Shown one piece after another: positions 24,128-32,200 of a stretch of 32,961 bases of DNA. The notes beneath the pieces were generated by a model. It had not been told where the DNA came from. It made no database searches and worked only from the letters and a program-made list of their open reading frames with translations. The first letter of the stretch is position 1. Every line of letters starts with the position of its first letter. Source of the DNA: Lewinellaceae bacterium (lineage in GTDB: Bacteria > Bacteroidota > Bacteroidia > Chitinophagales > Saprospiraceae); contig JAHELJ010000040.1 in NCBI GenBank assembly GCA_024644235.1, positions 1 through 32,961 on the forward strand, written 5' to 3'. The translations under genes were made by a program, and so were the position numbers.

Positions 24128-25525
24128 TTATAAGTGGATAACCTCGTCGTAAGCAGCAGCAGTAGCCTCCATAATAGCTTCGCTCATGGTGGGGTGAGGG
24201 TGAATGCTTTTTATGATCTCATGACCTGTAGTCTCCAATTTTCGTGCCGCTACTACTTCAGCGATCATTTCAGTCACTGTTTCACCTATCATATGACTCC
24301 CCAGCCATTCTCCATATTTAGCATCATAGATGACTTTGACAAAGCCTTCGCTATGCCCTGCAGCTTTGGCTTTTCCTGATGCTGTAAAAGGAAACTTTCC
24401 CACCTTGATTTCAAATCCCGCTTCCTTGGCAGATTGCTCGGTATGACCAACCGAAGCGACTTCCGGATGACAATAGGTGCAAGATGGTATATTATTGTAA
24501 TTGATCGGCTCGGGATTGAGTCCTGAAATTTTCTCGACGCAGACTATTCCTTCAGCAGATGCCACATGTGCCAGAGCCGGTCCTGGTGTTACGTCACCTA
24601 TGGCATAAATGCCTGCAATGTTGGTCCGGTAAAACTCATCGACCTTGATCAGCCCTCCTTCCAATTCAATGCCCAGAGTCTCTAAGCCAATATCTTCCGT
24701 GTTTGGACTGACACCTACGGCTGATAGTACGACGTCTGAGTCGATCCATTCTTCCTTTTCAGTCTTCCTATCCTTAACCCTCACTCTGCAGCCATTTCCC
24801 TTCAAATCTACTTCCTCCACACTGGCTCCTGCTCTCACTTCGAGGCCTCGTTTCTTAAATATCTTGGCCAGTTCCTTTGAGATATCAGCATCTTCCCGTG
24901 GCAATAATCCTTGCTCAAGGAATTCAACGATGACCACCTCTGTCCCTAAGGTGTGGTAGAAATAGGCAAATTCTACACCAATCGCCCCTGCCCCCACCAC
25001 AACCATTTTCTTGGGTTGTTTAGGGAGACTCATGGCTTCACGATAGCCGATAATCTTTTTACCATCCAGTTTTAAATTTGGCAATTCTTTTGATCGAGCA
25101 CCGGTAGCGATGATGATATGGCCAGCTTCATAGGCCTTGACACTTCCATCAGCAGCTGTTACTTCCACCTTCTTTCCTCTTGCCAAACGTCCAGTGCCTT
25201 CAAGAATATCAATTTTGTTTTTCCGGAAGAGAAATTGGACTCCTTTGCTCATGCCTCCGGCTACATCCCGGCTTCTTTTGATGATTTTTTCAAAATCAGC
25301 TTTGGCGTCTTTGATGCTAATACCGAAATCACTTGCATGATTGATATATTCAAATACCTGTGCGCTCTTCAGAAGGGCTTTGGTTGGTATACAGCCCCAA
25401 TTGAGGCAGATACCCCCTAACGATTCACGTTCCACAACAGCTACTTTCTTGCCGAGCTGGGAAGCCCTGATTGCAGCCACGTAACCCCCCGGTCCACTGC
25501 CGATCACTATGATATCATACTGCAT
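24128..25525 (-). CDS. lpdA: Dihydrolipoyl dehydrogenase
   Basis: E3 flavoprotein of the 2-oxoacid dehydrogenase complexes and glycine cleavage system; reoxidises dihydrolipoamide with NAD. 465 residues, normal length. Motifs: IIVIGSGPGGYVAAIRA (FAD-binding, start), LGGICLNWGCIPTKALL with the redox Cys pair, VVVGAGAIGVEFAYFY (NAD-binding), YAIGDVTPGPALAHVA (FAD) and the C-terminal HPHPTMSEAIME with the catalytic His-Glu. It stands alone, without other complex subunits, as is frequent in Bacteroidota. A TATCTTTG box lies 33 bases upstream. Confidence 0.97.
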   Translation of the reverse strand: MQYDIIVIGSGPGGYVAAIRASQLGKKVAVVERESLGGICLNWGCIPTKALLKSAQVFEYINHASDFGISIKDAKADFEKIIKRSRDVAGGMSKGVQFLFRKNKIDILEGTGRLARGKKVEVTAADGSVKAYEAGHIIIATGARSKELPNLKLDGKKIIGYREAMSLPKQPKKMVVVGAGAIGVEFAYFYHTLGTEVVIVEFLEQGLLPREDADISKELAKIFKKRGLEVRAGASVEEVDLKGNGCRVRVKDRKTEKEEWIDSDVVLSAVGVSPNTEDIGLETLGIELEGGLIKVDEFYRTNIAGIYAIGDVTPGPALAHVASAEGIVCVEKISGLNPEPINYNNIPSCTYCHPEVASVGHTEQSAKEAGFEIKVGKFPFTASGKAKAAGHSEGFVKVIYDAKYGEWLGSHMIGETVTEMIAEVVAARKLETTGHEIIKSIHPHPTMSEAIMEATAAAYDEVIHL

Positions 25526-25557
25526 CGATGTTAGTGTTTTATGGTTTTAATGGGCGG

Positions 25558-25565
25558 CAAAGATA
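25558..25565 (-). promoter_or_regulatory. Candidate -7 box upstream of lpdA
   Basis: TATCTTTG on the minus strand, identical to the box before leuA, 33 bases before the lpdA start. No TTG is found at the -33 distance. Confidence 0.45.
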
Positions 25566-25697
25566 ATTAGAATTTGTTGACTTGATAATGATGCATGGAT
25601 GACGTGAATCCGCTCCAGACCCAGCGCTCTTTATCATTATACATTCGCTTTAACCTACCCTTAAGAACTTTATTATGCAGCTTAGCGTTCAAGATTT

Positions 25698-26225
25698 ATG
25701 CTTCAATCATTGGGACTTGCCACCTTGATTTTTCTTTCCGCTCAATGGGTGACTTATAAATCTGTAGAAGGCCGGTTTCAGATCGAAGCTCCTGCCACTT
25801 TAACTCCACGCATTCAGCAAATCTCTACTGCGGTTGGTTTGGTGGAGTATTACACCTATTTCCATGATGCTCAGTCAGACTCTACCGGAAGCTTTCTCTA
25901 TCTGGTCAGTACTTGTGTGTACCCTGAAGGGGCCTTTCATTCAGATTCCCTAGATCTGCTTGATGACTTTTTTATGGCTACAATTGAACAGTCTGCTATG
26001 TCAGTCTCGGGGGAGGTTGTCTTCACAGATCAAATTCGATATGATAATTATCCTGGCCGATTTTGGAGGACTCATTATAATGGAGGGCGAACGGTGATGA
26101 AAACCAAATGTTACCTCGTCAACGACCGTTTTTATTCAGTGCAAGTGGCCGTCGATGCTGATTATTCCCTACATCCGGATATCGACCGTTTCTTCGATAG
26201 TTTCCGAATAATTTCTGAACCCTAA
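25698..26225 (+). CDS. Small exported protein of unknown function
   Basis: 175 residues with an N-terminal hydrophobic segment (LQSLGLATLIFLSAQW) that looks like a signal peptide, followed by VTYKSVEGRFQIEAPATL. The opening after the signal and the C-terminal YSVQVAVDADYS with FFDSFRI resemble small PsbP-like/DUF1795-type exported proteins, in which a lone domain ends in an F-x-SF motif, but I cannot assign the family with certainty. Two cysteines (STCVYPEG and TKCYLVND) could form a disulfide in the periplasm. It is divergent from lpdA and convergent with the SRPBCC gene 29 bases further on. Confidence 0.7.
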   Translation: MLQSLGLATLIFLSAQWVTYKSVEGRFQIEAPATLTPRIQQISTAVGLVEYYTYFHDAQSDSTGSFLYLVSTCVYPEGAFHSDSLDLLDDFFMATIEQSAMSVSGEVVFTDQIRYDNYPGRFWRTHYNGGRTVMKTKCYLVNDRFYSVQVAVDADYSLHPDIDRFFDSFRIISEP

Positions 26226-26254
26226 AGAAGTTATCGCGATTCATAATCCTCCAT

Positions 26255-26797
26255 TCATTCCTCCTCAGCACTTGAATCAAGCATAGTGTGGGGTGATTCA
26301 ATGAGTGATTTGAGCTTTTCGTACATTTTTCGTTTGGTGCGTTCGGCACTCCTTCCAAAAAAGAGCAGCATGGCCCGGGCAGCAATGCTTTTACCAGTAC
26401 CCTCTGTGCGTTCTGTTATCAACGTTCCGCCATCACGATCTTCAAATCTCATGATCACATGGAACTTAGCGAAGGAATCCTCGATATCAAAAGCAAATAG
26501 TTCATTTTCTATGTAATCCGTTACCGTCTCACTCATTTCTATTTCGCGACCCCGGCCTTCGTAGGTCAGTTTCCATTGTGAACCAATCTCCTTACGACCT
26601 CCTGAGATATTTTCCATTGACTTAAAAGTCATCTGATCACTGCTCAGCCATTGTCCCATCAATGACTCATCCATCGCAACAGAAAATGCGTGGGACCGGG
26701 GAGCATTCACTATTATCTCCAAATCACTTTTGTAAGTGGATTTACTGATCAGCCAGGCAAGGAATACCAGCAATAGCAAAACAAATACCCAAATCAT
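26255..26797 (-). CDS. SRPBCC (START-like) domain protein with N-terminal membrane anchor
   Basis: 180 residues. Residues 1-19 (MIWVFVLLLLVFLAWLIS) form a membrane segment. Residues about 25-150 fit a SRPBCC/polyketide-cyclase-like fold: LEIIVNAPRSHAFSVAMDES, MGQWLSSDQMTFKSMENISG, GSQWKLTYEGRGREIEMSET, NELFAFDIEDSFAKFHVIMR and TLITERTEGTGKSIAARAML. The C-terminus is a basic helix and an acidic tail. Such domains bind hydrophobic ligands; the ligand is unknown. It follows mog by 17 bases and is the last gene of the three-gene unit from 30460. Confidence 0.8.
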   Translation of the reverse strand: MIWVFVLLLLVFLAWLISKSTYKSDLEIIVNAPRSHAFSVAMDESLMGQWLSSDQMTFKSMENISGGRKEIGSQWKLTYEGRGREIEMSETVTDYIENELFAFDIEDSFAKFHVIMRFEDRDGGTLITERTEGTGKSIAARAMLLFFGRSAERTKRKMYEKLKSLIESPHTMLDSSAEEE

Positions 26798-26814
26798 GTA
26801 GTCGGATTATGGAT

Positions 26815-27351
26815 TTAAGATGACTTCGGCCTAAAGGCCTTGATTACTTTTTCGTTTGTCTCCAGGAAGGGGCCTCCAATCAGATCGATACAGTAAGGAA
26901 CCGCTGGGAAAACGGCATCCAAACATTCCCTGATCGCTTTGGGTTTTCCGGGAAGATTTATGATGAGTGTCTGATTTCGAATGCCGGCAGTCTGTCGTGA
27001 AAGTATAGCTGTGGGGACATAATTTAGACTTACTTGTCGCATAAGTTCACCGAAACCCGGCATCATTTTGTGGCAGACCATCTCCGTTGCTTCGGGAGTG
27101 ACATCTCTTGGTGCTGGACCGGTTCCTCCAGAAGTAATGACCAAACAGCATCCTTGCTCATCGGCCATCACTTCCATCGTCCTGGCAATCTGATCCGCTT
27201 CGTCCGGAATGACGGCATATTCATGGTCAAAGTCTGTCTTCAGATACTCTTGAATGGTTGCCAAAATCGCCTTACCCGGAATGTCCTCATAGACTCCACG
27301 GCTGGCCCTGTCAGATACATTGATGATTCCTATTCTTGGCTTACTGGACAT
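26815..27351 (-). CDS. mog: Molybdopterin adenylyltransferase
   Basis: Adenylates molybdopterin before molybdenum insertion in molybdenum cofactor synthesis. The ATG at 27351 gives 178 residues starting MSSKPRIGIINVSDRASRG, which is the normal N-terminus (IGIINVSDRAS); the upstream ATG at 27438 lies inside the preceding gene. The MPT-binding motif VITSGGTGPAPRDVTPEAT and the later SRQTAGIRNQTLIINLPGKP are diagnostic for Mog/MogA as opposed to MoaB. Its first 11 bases overlap the end of the BNR-repeat gene, and no other molybdenum cofactor gene is in the window. Confidence 0.9.
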   Translation of the reverse strand: MSSKPRIGIINVSDRASRGVYEDIPGKAILATIQEYLKTDFDHEYAVIPDEADQIARTMEVMADEQGCCLVITSGGTGPAPRDVTPEATEMVCHKMMPGFGELMRQVSLNYVPTAILSRQTAGIRNQTLIINLPGKPKAIRECLDAVFPAVPYCIDLIGGPFLETNEKVIKAFRPKSS

Positions 27352-30300
27352 TTTTGGAATTCTTGTCCTCGCTCTCCAGTTTAAGTATATCCAGACCCAA
27401 AGCTTTGTAGTCGGCATTAAAGGATGGAATATCTTCATTAAGGATCTTGTCCAGTTGACCTAATTGACCATCGATTTGTCCAGATAGCTCATTCTTTACC
27501 GCCATATTCTGTTGAGTGGGAGGGTACTCACCACCTCTGCTGATGGTGTTCAGGTAGGCGAGCTTGTTGGTGAGCCGAATGGGGAAATTCAAGGGATCCT
27601 GGCGACTTTCGTTCTTGGTCTGATACAGTGTCTTTTCGATCTCCGATAGTCTCTCCTGAATACTATTGCTCTTTTCGAGCAGCTCCTTTGCAGATTCGTT
27701 CTCCTTCAGTATGGGAGTGATTTGTTTCATCTGCGTTTTGATCTTCCGAATGTTTGCGATGGCCTTGTGCGCTTGAGTCACTTTTTCGTTGACGTCTTTC
27801 ACAAAATCGAATTGTGCAACCAGAGCTTCGAGCGGAGTTTCTGATCGGGGATCTCTGAGGATGTTGAAAGTTTTTGTCATTTCTGTTTCTCCTACCTTTA
27901 AAGTCACCTGATATTGACCGGGCAGAGCCTGCGGTCCTATCAAGCTCCCTGCCCACATAATCATTCCATCGAAGTCTTCTGCATCCGGATAGCGTAGATC
28001 CCAGACAAACAGATTCGATCCTGCTCCCACCTCCAGCTTATTTTCTTTTTCGTTCTGATTAGAGTAGGCCTTGACTTCCTGACCTTCTGAATCCTTAAAG
28101 GTAAGGCTAACATCGGTGGAATCGTCGAGATCTGCTATGTAGAAGTAAGTCATTGCGCCAGGAGGGTGATTCTTGCCAGCCAATAAATGATTATTAGATT
28201 GACCACCTGAAATTCGATATACATCTTTTGGCTGATAAAGGAAGACACTAGATCGACTGGCCTCAGCAAGCTCATAAATCGGATTCAAATCATCAATAAG
28301 CCACAGACTCCGACCTTGGGTGGCTACGACAAGGTTATTGTCTTTTACGGCGAGATCTGTAATGGGAACGATAGGCAGATTTAATTGAAAGGGCTGCCAG
28401 TTTGCCCCATCATCGTGAGAGATGTACATGCCAGATTCGGTGCCGGTGTATAGCAGACCTTCCTGATTTAAATCACTTCGTATAACGCGGGTGAAATGTT
28501 CATCATCAATTCCTTGTATGATTTTTGTCCAGGTATTGCCATAGTCCTTGGTCTTGAACAGATAGGGTTTGAAATCTCCCCATTTGTACATAGTCGCGGC
28601 AACATAGCAACCTCCATCGTTCCATGGATCTGGTTCGATACTGTTTATCATGATCCACTCGGGCAAACCTGAGGGTGTCACTTCAGTCCAATTTTCACCA
28701 CCATCTCTTGTCAGGTGTATCAGACCGTCGTCTGATCCTACCCATATCACTCCCTCTGTTCTGGGCGATTCTGCAGCGGCAAAGATGGTGCAGTAATACT
28801 CCACACTGGTATTGTCTCTTGTTATCGGACCGCCGGACGGGCCAAGTTTAGAAGAATCATTTCTGGTGAGATCTGGGCTGATGATTTCCCAGCTATTTCC
28901 TTCGTCAAGGCTAACGTGTAGATGATTGGAGGCAGTGTAAAGCTTATTCGGATTATGAGGTGAAAAGAAAATCGGGAAGTTCCATTGAAACCGATACTTC
29001 ATGCCTTCTGCTCCATGCCCCATCGGATTATCGGGCCATACATTTACGGTTCGGCTTTGGCGAATAGTGTGGTTTCTCCTTTGAATAACACCTCCATAAC
29101 AACCACCATAAACAATCTCCTGATCTAGTGGATCGATGGCGATATGTCCGCACTCACAGCCGGCTGTTGGTTCCCAGTCGTCTGTACCAATGGTGGATCC
29201 TGGTGATCGGTGGGCAATACGAACAGTGCTATTGTCTTGCTGAGCAGCATAGATACGGTAGGGGAAATGGTTGTCGGTAGTTACCCGGTAAAATTGTGCC
29301 GTGGGCTGATTGTTGTAAGTGGTCCAGTTTTCTCCTCCATCCTTCGACACTTGCGCACCACCATCATCGGCAATGATCATTCTCATATTGTCTTCCGGAG
29401 CTATCCAGAGATCATGGTGATCCCCATGTGGAGCATTATGAGCGGTAAAGGTCTTTCCTCCGTCTTTTGACTTATGGTATCGGACATTCATCACATATAC
29501 GATATCCGGATCCTGAGTGTCAGCATAGATCCTAGTGTAGTACCAGGCCCTCTGCCTCAAAGCGCGACTGGTGTTGGTTTTCTGCCACGACTTACCCGCA
29601 TCATCAGAACGAAACACACCACCAGTTTGAGACTCTATTATTGCGTAGACCCGATTTGAATTTAGAGGAGAAACTGACAATCCGATGATGCCGATAGTAT
29701 CCGTAGGCAATCCTTTGTTATTGGATAAGTTTTGCCAGGTTTTACCACTATCTGTGCTCTTCCAAAGGCCTGAACCCTCTCCTCCACTCGAAAGAGCCCA
29801 AGGTCGGCGCTTCACCCGCCAGGTGCTGGCATACATTATTCGGGGATTGTTGGGATCAAGACAAAGATCTACCGCACCCACCTCATCGCTGATAAAAAGA
29901 ACCTTTTCCCAGCTAGCACCTCCGTCAACACTCTTGAAAACTCCACGTTCACTCGAAGGTTTGTACAAATTTCCCAGTACGGCTGCGTAGACAATATTAG
30001 GATCTGTCGGGTGAATGCGAATACGGGGAATATGTCGAGAATCCGGAAGGCCAACGAATTTCCAGCTATCCCCAGCGTCTTCACTCTTCCAAATTCCGTA
30101 ACCATGAGATACATTACCTCTGACAGTCTTTTCACCTCCCCCCACGTAGATGACATTGGGATCGCTGACTGAAACAGCCACTGCTCCTATGGAACCACCA
30201 AAGTAACCATCTGAAATATTCTCCCAGGTGTTACCGGCATCTTTCGTGCGCCATACGCCACCACCTGTTGCACCAAAATAATACAGGTCAGGTTTCCCGG

Positions 30301-30460
30301 GAACTCCCGTTACAGTACATGATCGACCTCCCCGGTAAGGACCAATACTCCGATATTCCATGGCATTGTAAAGGCTAGTGTCAAAAGCCTGACCAGCCAG
30401 AGGAGCAGGAAGAAAAATAGGAATGAAAGTAAAGACCAGTGCAAGGAGGAGCATTCTCAT
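27341..30460 (-). CDS. Exported BNR/VPS10-type beta-propeller protein
   Basis: 1039 residues with a signal peptide (MLLLALVFTFIPIFLPAPLAG). Up to about residue 720 it carries at least ten BNR/Asp-box blades with the S-x-D-x-G-x-T/S-W pattern, such as KSEDAGDSWKFVG, KSVDGGASWEKVL, KSTDSGKTWQNLS, RSDDAGKSWQKTN and KTKDYGNTWTKII. The C-terminal 300 residues hold a beta-rich part (YQPKDVYRISGGQSNNHLLA) and a helical segment rich in Lys/Glu with FDFVKDVNEKVTQAHKAI. Databases usually call such proteins glycosyl hydrolase or sortilin-like, but no catalytic residues are recognised. It has no T9SS sorting domain, so periplasmic location is likely. First gene of the unit with mog. Confidence 0.9.
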   Translation of the reverse strand: MRMLLLALVFTFIPIFLPAPLAGQAFDTSLYNAMEYRSIGPYRGGRSCTVTGVPGKPDLYYFGATGGGVWRTKDAGNTWENISDGYFGGSIGAVAVSVSDPNVIYVGGGEKTVRGNVSHGYGIWKSEDAGDSWKFVGLPDSRHIPRIRIHPTDPNIVYAAVLGNLYKPSSERGVFKSVDGGASWEKVLFISDEVGAVDLCLDPNNPRIMYASTWRVKRRPWALSSGGEGSGLWKSTDSGKTWQNLSNNKGLPTDTIGIIGLSVSPLNSNRVYAIIESQTGGVFRSDDAGKSWQKTNTSRALRQRAWYYTRIYADTQDPDIVYVMNVRYHKSKDGGKTFTAHNAPHGDHHDLWIAPEDNMRMIIADDGGAQVSKDGGENWTTYNNQPTAQFYRVTTDNHFPYRIYAAQQDNSTVRIAHRSPGSTIGTDDWEPTAGCECGHIAIDPLDQEIVYGGCYGGVIQRRNHTIRQSRTVNVWPDNPMGHGAEGMKYRFQWNFPIFFSPHNPNKLYTASNHLHVSLDEGNSWEIISPDLTRNDSSKLGPSGGPITRDNTSVEYYCTIFAAAESPRTEGVIWVGSDDGLIHLTRDGGENWTEVTPSGLPEWIMINSIEPDPWNDGGCYVAATMYKWGDFKPYLFKTKDYGNTWTKIIQGIDDEHFTRVIRSDLNQEGLLYTGTESGMYISHDDGANWQPFQLNLPIVPITDLAVKDNNLVVATQGRSLWLIDDLNPIYELAEASRSSVFLYQPKDVYRISGGQSNNHLLAGKNHPPGAMTYFYIADLDDSTDVSLTFKDSEGQEVKAYSNQNEKENKLEVGAGSNLFVWDLRYPDAEDFDGMIMWAGSLIGPQALPGQYQVTLKVGETEMTKTFNILRDPRSETPLEALVAQFDFVKDVNEKVTQAHKAIANIRKIKTQMKQITPILKENESAKELLEKSNSIQERLSEIEKTLYQTKNESRQDPLNFPIRLTNKLAYLNTISRGGEYPPTQQNMAVKNELSGQIDGQLGQLDKILNEDIPSFNADYKALGLDILKLESEDKNSKNVQ

Positions 30461-30504
30461 GGTAAGTGCCTTTAATCAGATTAGGGCCTGGCAAGATATG
30501 AAAA

Positions 30505-30533
30505 GTGAGTCGAAATCAAGACTCCCGACTCAC
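30505..30533 (-). promoter_or_regulatory. 5'-terminal stem-loop in the leader of the BNR-repeat gene
   Basis: GTGAGTCG (30505-30512) and CGACTCAC (30526-30533) form a perfect 8 bp stem with a 13-base loop, followed on the minus strand by TTTTC. The predicted transcription start from the box at 30538-30545 lies at the outer edge of this stem, so it would be at the very 5' end of the mRNA, 45-73 bases before the start codon. Confidence 0.45.
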
Positions 30534-30537
30534 TCTT

Positions 30538-30545
30538 CAAAGTTA
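30538..30545 (-). promoter_or_regulatory. Candidate -7 box of the BNR-mog-SRPBCC unit
   Basis: TAACTTTG on the minus strand fits TAnnTTTG, 78 bases before the start codon at 30460. No clear -33 element is present. Confidence 0.4.
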
Positions 30546-30655
30546 TAATCCCGTTAACATGAATCCATTTGCATGGAAGGAAAGTAATATCTAAACGTCT
30601 CGATTTTTTCATTATTATTTGCAGACAGTATTGGAATACCATGCTTTTCTGCTGA

Positions 30656-31822
30656 ATGTTTATCCAGTTAAATGACATCAAGGTTATTGTTGACCAACTT
30701 GCCTTGCGATTGCTATGGCAGGAGGGATCCAATCGCTACTTCCCCATGCATCACAGTTTTCACCTGCCTTTAGTCGGTACTATTCCCTTTACGCTATCTG
30801 ATTCCCTTGTGCATGCTGTTGAGATCACTGAACATGGAATCCTGTCTGACATACGAATCAAGATCAGCGCCCACTCTGCTGCAATGCGCTTTGAAGGCGC
30901 ATTGGATGTCCAAATGGCAATGTCAGTAGATGTTGATACTGCAAAGATCAAGTTTAAGACCGATCTGGTTTCAATTCAATGGACCGAAAACCCCATAATT
31001 GATGTTGGTGGGTTGAATATACAGGTAGAGAGATTAAGCTCTCACTTCATTTCACATTACGGCACCGAAATATGCTCACAACTTGCCGATCAATTGGAAG
31101 ATACAGTCGAAAATTACCTGGGTGATTTCACACAATTTGTAAAGCCGCATTTAGAAAATACATCCTCCGTATTTCAGGTTCACTCTATTTCGGCGATTCC
31201 AGATTCTTGCTATCAGTACCCGGGATTAATGGAGTTGAAAATTCATGTGAGGGTGGACCTGAATATGAGGGGTCAGGCTGAACCTGAAAGGTCCGGAAAG
31301 GAGCAGAATCCAGTTCGGAATTGCATCTCCACTGGGTATTTCGAGCTCGAACCTTTTATTCTGGAGGGAATCCAAGAAGCAGATCTTCCCTTCTCTCAGC
31401 ACATCGAAAGCATCAAAATCAGGCATTCAGAAGACTTACTCATCCTAGATCTCTTATCCACGCATCGGCTGTTGCCTGGAGTTCGGGTTCAGTTCAAACC
31501 GGAGTTGGATAAACCTAATCAACTTATTGAATTAAAGGATATCCAAATTACAACTCAAGGAAAATCGATGAAGTCCCGCCTGCTTGCTCCTGTAGTACGA
31601 TTATGGGTGAAGAAAAGACTAAGAAGAACCAATCTACTAAATCTGGAAAAATTATTAGAGGAGGCACAGAACGTCTCAAAAAATATATCGACGCAACAGA
31701 TTGAAATCAAAATTGAAGAGTCCAAAATAGTATCTCTAAATTTTGCGGAGTATGGAATGGAATGCTACTTTGATGTGGCGATTCAGATACGTCTTCATGG
31801 GATAATTCCATCATCGATCTAA
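30656..31822 (+). CDS. Uncharacterised beta-rich protein, possibly DUF4403-like
   Basis: 388 residues, no signal peptide, rich in alternating hydrophobic strands. Two roughly equal halves are suggested: residues 1-170, containing FKTDLVSIQW and NPIIDVGGLNIQVERLSSHF, then ICSQLADQLEDTVENYLGDF; and residues 180-388, containing LMELKIHVRVDLNM, LLILDLLSTHRLLPG and the basic helix MKSRLLAPVVRLWVKKRLRR. The first half resembles DUF4403 proteins, which are lipid-transfer-like (TULIP) beta proteins in Bacteroidota, but those usually have a lipoprotein signal. I hold this as a weak similarity. A small gene follows after 11 bases. Confidence 0.65.
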   Translation: MFIQLNDIKVIVDQLALRLLWQEGSNRYFPMHHSFHLPLVGTIPFTLSDSLVHAVEITEHGILSDIRIKISAHSAAMRFEGALDVQMAMSVDVDTAKIKFKTDLVSIQWTENPIIDVGGLNIQVERLSSHFISHYGTEICSQLADQLEDTVENYLGDFTQFVKPHLENTSSVFQVHSISAIPDSCYQYPGLMELKIHVRVDLNMRGQAEPERSGKEQNPVRNCISTGYFELEPFILEGIQEADLPFSQHIESIKIRHSEDLLILDLLSTHRLLPGVRVQFKPELDKPNQLIELKDIQITTQGKSMKSRLLAPVVRLWVKKRLRRTNLLNLEKLLEEAQNVSKNISTQQIEIKIEESKIVSLNFAEYGMECYFDVAIQIRLHGIIPSSI

Positions 31823-31833
31823 AATTGGGAGTA

Positions 31834-32187
31834 ATGGCTAAGTTTAACATAAAGTTGGAGAATTATGTTGTTGATCTAGGAAGTGGTTCACTGGAATTTC
31901 CCGGATTTTCAGCTGTAAGATGGAATGCCAGAATTCGGGCTTACGGTGAAGGCTATGAATTGACAATTGTGTTTGCTAAAGCCACTGAGGATTATCCCTT
32001 GTCTTATTTCGATAAAGAAAGTAAACACATTTATCAGGCTTTTGACACGGCAAGGTTTTCATGGTGCGTCGACCTTTTACGAAATGAAGGACCGGTGTTT
32101 GTTTTTGTGGATACAGAACAACCAAGTGACGTGCTTTTTACTACTGGTTTCGAACCCGTAGGTGAGGGTGAGGGTTCAACGGAGTAG
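31834..32187 (+). CDS. Small uncharacterised protein
   Basis: 117 residues from the ATG at 31834, preceded by GGGAG five bases upstream; a TTG start at 31825 would only add three residues. The protein begins MAKFNIKLENYVVDLGSG and looks like a single alpha/beta domain with RWNARIRAYGEGYELTIVFA and the segment FSWCVDLLRNEGPVFVFVD, ending in an acidic tail. No signal peptide and no family recognised. It is tandem with the 30656 gene (11 bases apart) and converges with the T9SS protein after 13 bases, so the two plus-strand genes form an isolated pair. Confidence 0.65.
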   Translation: MAKFNIKLENYVVDLGSGSLEFPGFSAVRWNARIRAYGEGYELTIVFAKATEDYPLSYFDKESKHIYQAFDTARFSWCVDLLRNEGPVFVFVDTEQPSDVLFTTGFEPVGEGEGSTE

Positions 32188-32200
32188 CAATCAGTCTATC

